The position numbers and the translations under genes are program-made. From positions 1,240,001 through 1,304,000 of the forward strand of contig JAILWY010000028.1 of NCBI GenBank assembly GCA_022113835.1: a DNA stretch of 64,000 nucleotides, written 5' to 3'. Below, one piece after another: positions 61,501 through 64,000 of this stretch; position 1 is the stretch's first letter, and every line of letters starts with the position of its first letter. The DNA comes from Atopsyche davidsoni (taxonomy: Eukaryota; Arthropoda; Insecta; Trichoptera; Hydrobiosidae). The notes beneath the pieces were generated by a model. That model saw only the letters and a program-made list of their open reading frames with translations. It made no database searches and had not been told where the DNA came from.

Positions 61501-62454
61501 ACACGCCTCACGCTACTTCAGGTCAACAACTGGTTCATCAACGCCCGGCGCCGCATCCTGCAGCCAATGCTGGATGGCAAGGACAACGGTGAGGAGGACT
61601 GTAGGTTCTTGACTCTCGCCACTTATAGAACGCCTACAGCAATTGCCTGAATTCTACTTTATTTTCTTGCGTGCTAAGCTGCGTCGAGTTTTGATTAATG
61701 CACCATTACAGTAATACCATTGTTCGATCGTAAAATCAACTTAAATTTTACTGCGCTTGGAGACCAAAGAAAATAAATCATGTCTTAAGCGGCTTCATTT
61801 AATATTCATAATTCTATAATTAATAAGTTCTTTATATATTTCAGCTGGGGGGCAAACGAAAAGAAAACATAGCGGGGGACAGGCCAGCAAGAGGTTCTGG
61901 CCGGACAACCTGTCCTCATTACAGCCACAGCTCTCCACGGGTGAGAACTGCACATTCTTCATTAGCCTTTTGTACTCCTCAACTTGTCAATTGACAATAT
62001 GTATATATCAATATAACAAAATATTGAATTGTGAAGAACAGAGTGATTTATATTGTATGGTAGTAAATATATAAATATACAACCAATTTATTCATATTTA
62101 CATACCATCTAAGAACAACGAGCATGAAAGTTTTCCATTAGACTCGTAAAATATTCTACATCTTGTTGAATAAAATATATGAATCAACTCAACCCAACTT
62201 TATTGCCTATTTATCCAATTTTTATCGTCAGATAAATGATTTTTTATTACCTTTAAAGTATGTCGATGTGAATTAACATGCTCAAAAAAATTCTAGGACT
62301 TTTGTCATCGTCAGACGAGGAAGAGGAAGATGCGGAGGAATCGGATTCAGAGCAGGAGCTCGTGATAGATCAGCAGCCCACGGACACCGGAGTCGCCAGG
62401 CCAGCGCCAGGAGAGACAGACTCTCTGCAGTTCCACCCCGGAGACCACAACTAA
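46548..62454 (+). CDS. PKNOX: PREP/PKNOX-type TALE homeodomain transcription factor
   Basis: Predicted exons are 46548-46606 (the exon itself starts near 46534), 59067-59177, 59335-59506, 59617-59764, 60063-60163, 60250-60412, 60776-60877, 61108-61271, 61456-61588, 61845-61940 and 62297-62454 (468 residues; human PREP1 436). All phases agree, including the 12.5-kb first intron (phase 2 to phase 2). The Meis/PREP N-terminal Exd/Pbx-interaction domain starts at [20 protein letters not shown] and includes [15 protein letters not shown] Pro-rich middle follows. The TALE homeodomain (about residues 317-377) has the HPYP three-residue loop extension and [13 protein letters not shown], with recognition-helix Ile50 and Asn51. 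After it come KRFWPDNL, a PREP hallmark, and an acidic tail. It works as a nuclear Pbx/Exd cofactor. If the 46.5-kb exon is not used, a Met at 59086 could start a shorter form. Confidence 0.93.
46852..47074. mobile_element. hAT-like MITE
   Basis: The left end CAGGGGTGGACAAACTTTT and the right end, complementary to CAGGGGTTGCCAAAAC, are hAT-style terminal repeats. Flanking 8-mers ATACACAC and TTATATAC match at only five positions, so the insertion is old or the duplication is eroded. No transposase frame is present. Confidence 0.6.
49679..50735 (-). mobile_element. Truncated Helitron with RepHel fragments
   Basis: On the minus strand the element begins A|TCTATATATATAAAAC (about 50735) and ends CTAG|T at 49679, preceded by a GC-rich GGGTACCCCCG hairpin-like end; this is the classic Helitron layout. 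Two adjacent minus-strand frames match the Rep/helicase replication-initiator region. One (50166-50354) has [10 protein letters not shown] and [18 protein letters not shown]. The other (49914-50162) has [39 protein letters not shown] and [10 protein letters not shown] stop separates them, and the tyrosine motif and helicase domains are missing, so it is inactive. Confidence 0.85.
51190..51480 (+). repeat. Clustered dispersed repeat, copy 1
   Basis: Contains GAGGAGGTTGGCGACCATCT followed by CACTGAGCATA, GCTGAGCCAG, TTGCTGCTGCCCAATAG, TTAGATCTGATACTCC and CAGGGTACAGAATG. The same ordered blocks recur at 54.6, 55.8 and 57.4 kb, all on the plus strand. A shorter relative lies at 51525-51600. No coding frame or tRNA-type promoter was recognised. 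Confidence 0.75.
51525..51600 (+). repeat. Clustered dispersed repeat, diverged short copy
   Basis: TCCTCGTAGGAGTTCGGTGA, CCATTTCGTCGAACATAT and CTGGGCCAGT are diverged versions of the first blocks of the repeat at 51190. The copy is truncated after about 75 bases. Confidence 0.5.
52265..52350 (-). repeat. tRNA-derived SINE-like fragment
   Basis: On the minus strand there is an A-box-like TGGCTCAGTGGTTATGCGG and, about 15 bases further, a B-box-like GGTTCCTGATTCGACCC. This is the internal promoter arrangement of tRNA-derived SINEs. It is degraded, so I call a SINE rather than a tRNA. A second B-box-like GGTCTCCGGTTCGAGCC lies on the plus strand at about 52545. Confidence 0.5.
54572..54660 (+). 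repeat. Clustered dispersed repeat, truncated copy
   Basis: ATTGGCGATCATTTTACTGA, CATATACTCATGCTGAGCCAG and TGTTCATGG match the first third of the repeat family at 51190. The later blocks are missing or too diverged to see. Same orientation as the other copies. Confidence 0.6.
55785..56185 (+). repeat. Clustered dispersed repeat, fullest copy
   Basis: About 400 bases contain all blocks of the family: CCTCAGAGGAGGTTGGCGAC, GCTGAGCCAG, CTTCTACACCGCAGTTTTAT, GCTGCTGCCCAATAG, TTTAGATCTGATACTCCTTC, AGCAGGAGCCTCCC, TTCCAAGTTCACTACT and GGGTACAGAATGGCAGTCAT. A separate repeat fragment shared with 17455-17590 lies just upstream (55595-55720). Confidence 0.75.
57440..57765 (+). repeat. Clustered dispersed repeat, copy with internal deletion
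   Basis: CCTCAGAGGAGGTTGGCGAC, a shortened CATATGCTGGGCCAG, TTCTATACCGCAGTTTTAT, TCTGATACTCCTTCAGCAGG and TTCCAAGTTCACTACTCC keep the same order as the copy at 55785. The CCCAATAG block is lost. Confidence 0.7.
58617..58712. mobile_element. Palindromic MITE, copy B
   Basis: CTAATATGATTAGGCACATT and its exact complement CTAATCATATTAG form the ends. The centre keeps the GAAGATGATT...AAAGAAACTCTCAGAAAA block of copy A (19151) but is shorter. Homology with copy A continues for about 60 bases to the right (AATAAATACGCA, TTGATTGAC, TAATCCA), in inverted orientation. Confidence 0.85.
60598..60682 (-). repeat. tRNA-derived SINE-like fragment in a PKNOX intron
   Basis: On the minus strand TGGCTTAGTGATTAAACTAA is followed by GGTCCCCAATTCGATTCC, an A-box and B-box pair at tRNA-like spacing. 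It is too degenerate for a functional tRNA, and no acceptor stem is visible. Confidence 0.5.
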
Positions 62455-64000
62455 AACACGAAGGCTGCTAATTAAGAACAAAGACGAGGGTTTGAACTGC
62501 GTTCGTTTGTGTTACCTGTATAATGCATTTCATCTGTAAGAAGGCAAAGTGCAATAATTGTGACTGTTTTAATTTGTTTATCCTTGCGGGGATCTGATGG
62601 TCGATAATGTTTACTGAAAATTTACAAGATTTTCATTGTAAATACTGCTCGTTTTGATTTTAAAATCATACGATTTTGTATATGTTGTGAGCGAAGATTC
62701 CGTCTTTTATCAGCGGGATGATAACTGAAAAATGGCATGACAGAAACCAAAGTATACGTAATATTGATTATCGGAACAAAAACATCAACTCTAAAATATT
62801 TACTCAGATTATATTTACGAATAAAAAAACTATAATCATTTAAATTCTAATAAATACAAATTGTATACCATTTAATAATATATGTATATGATTGTCCATT
62901 TTACCTTGGAATTGGGATATATCTTTTAACCGGTGTGTATAAGTTAGGGGACATATTAACATAATTCATATGGATGGAAAACAATTATAGACTTGACATA
63001 ACCTCTTACATTTTCATCGTTGGAGATAAATTAGCAATTCTTCAGTAGATAATACTTACAAATAACACAATATATTTATAACTTCAATATGTTCAATAAT
63101 TTATACACATTGCTTCATTATTTGTATGGCAATTGTAAACTTAGTTGTCTTATTTATAACAAGTTAAAAATGATTAGAAACGTAACTAATCTTAAATAAA
63201 TTAGTATTGAGACACTCAATTGCCTGTATAAACTAATGCTTTTAGTTCGGGTATAATTTTTCCAAGGGTCTGAAATATTCTGCATTTAATATTATATCAA
63301 AAGATTATTGTATACGAAACAGTAGCCAACGACTCGAGCCGTACCAGCTGCTCGCGCGTCGGCAGAACTGAAGGCCGCGGCATAGGCTGCACGACGTCGA
63401 CAGCCCGACGTTTCCACTTCTTGCTAGTGGGTTTTATATTGAATTTTCGAAAAGTTTGATGTCTGATCTCATCATGTATTTTGTTAAAAAAATAAAGCGT
63501 GCTACAGAGCTCACGCACGCGGTTCTGACATGAAGGAACTTTAAAAAACATTTTTTAAATAAACGTAGTCATCTCGTATGCTGACTGACCGATGACCGAT
63601 GATGAAGGGATACCAGAAGTCGGAGAGAAGACAAATGTGCCATTTTAAAGTTTTATTTAATTTTAATTGTTGCATTTTTTAACCCTAAAATATAAGATAC
63701 ACTATATTAATTGTGCGGAACGGCCGAAGCCACGAAATTGGAAATTGTACTCGGAGAGAAATTATGAACTTATTTTTTTCACACGCTTTTTAAAAAATAA
63801 TTACTATGTGCCATTATCACGAAATATTCATTTTAAAAATTAAGTAAATAATATATATAAAATAGATATTAATTTATTATTTGTTGGCCATGTTTGAATA
63901 CGCGATATTTATTTGAATGGATCCTTTTAGGAAACGTATTCTTCCTTGCAAGACGAACATCGTCCGATTCAAATTTGTCAAGCGATAATTTTTTGTCTTC
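62455..64000. other. PKNOX 3' UTR and downstream DNA
   Basis: It follows the PKNOX stop codon. The first AATAAA motifs lie near 62820 and 62850. An 84-codon minus-strand frame at 63297-63551 (with KKWKRRAVDVVQPMPRPSVL) has no recognised family and is not called as a gene. Otherwise this is AT-rich sequence without visible features. Confidence 0.5.

Noticed and set aside
63297..63551. 84-codon minus-strand frame downstream of PKNOX
   Set aside because: No family, no context and only moderate length; kept as a note, not as a gene.
1..64000. CRISPR array, operon or prokaryotic signals
   Set aside because: Spliced genes, AT-rich spacers and eukaryotic transposons show nuclear insect DNA; no direct-repeat/spacer array was seen.

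Overview
This is a stretch of an insect nuclear genome, most likely a moth or butterfly. It is AT-rich with isolated GC-rich islands, its genes are split by many GT-AG introns, and it carries many small transposon relics (Helitron, piggyBac, hAT and palindromic MITEs, and a Ty3/gypsy LTR). A PREP/PKNOX homeobox gene argues against Drosophila, which lacks that gene. Lectin domains of the insect immulectin type point the same way. Gene models were assembled by eye from splice sites, reading-frame phase and family motifs. They have no transcript support.

Layout. (1) 3.5-17.1 kb, plus strand: two tandem paralogous secreted C-type lectin genes. Each has one signal-peptide exon and eight exons coding four carbohydrate-recognition domains (CRDs), and every intron is in phase 1. 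The second gene's introns have collected a solo LTR, two piggyBac-like relics and other repeats. (2) 19.5-22.9 kb, plus strand: a four-exon C2H2 zinc-finger gene with ten fingers, an acidic serine-rich linker and six more fingers. The last five fingers of each cluster are an internal duplication. (3) 24.5-26.2 kb, minus strand: a single-exon 550-residue protein whose C-terminus resembles the DNA-repair scaffold SPIDR. (4) 26.5-34.3 kb, plus strand: Pdcd4 in nine exons, head-to-head with gene 3 across about 320 bp. (5) 46.5-62.5 kb, plus strand: a PREP/PKNOX TALE-homeobox gene. Its first coding exon lies 12.5 kb upstream of the rest. A further upstream promoter or 5' exon near 39.8 kb is possible.

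The remaining sequence is intergenic or intronic. The region from 40 to 59 kb, mostly the large PKNOX intron, holds GC-rich islands that could be enhancers, a degenerate tandem array at 43.1-44.7 kb, a Helitron at 49.7-50.7 kb, a hAT MITE, tRNA-derived SINEs, a family of about 400-bp repeats clustered at 51-58 kb in one orientation, and an unidentified 125-codon open frame on the minus strand at 45.2-45.6 kb.

Functionally, the lectins are probably hemolymph pattern-recognition proteins. Pdcd4 restrains eIF4A-dependent translation. The PREP protein is a Pbx/Exd cofactor. The zinc-finger protein is probably a DNA-binding regulator. No operon-like link joins them. The only shared regulatory arrangement visible is the divergent promoter between the SPIDR-like gene and Pdcd4.
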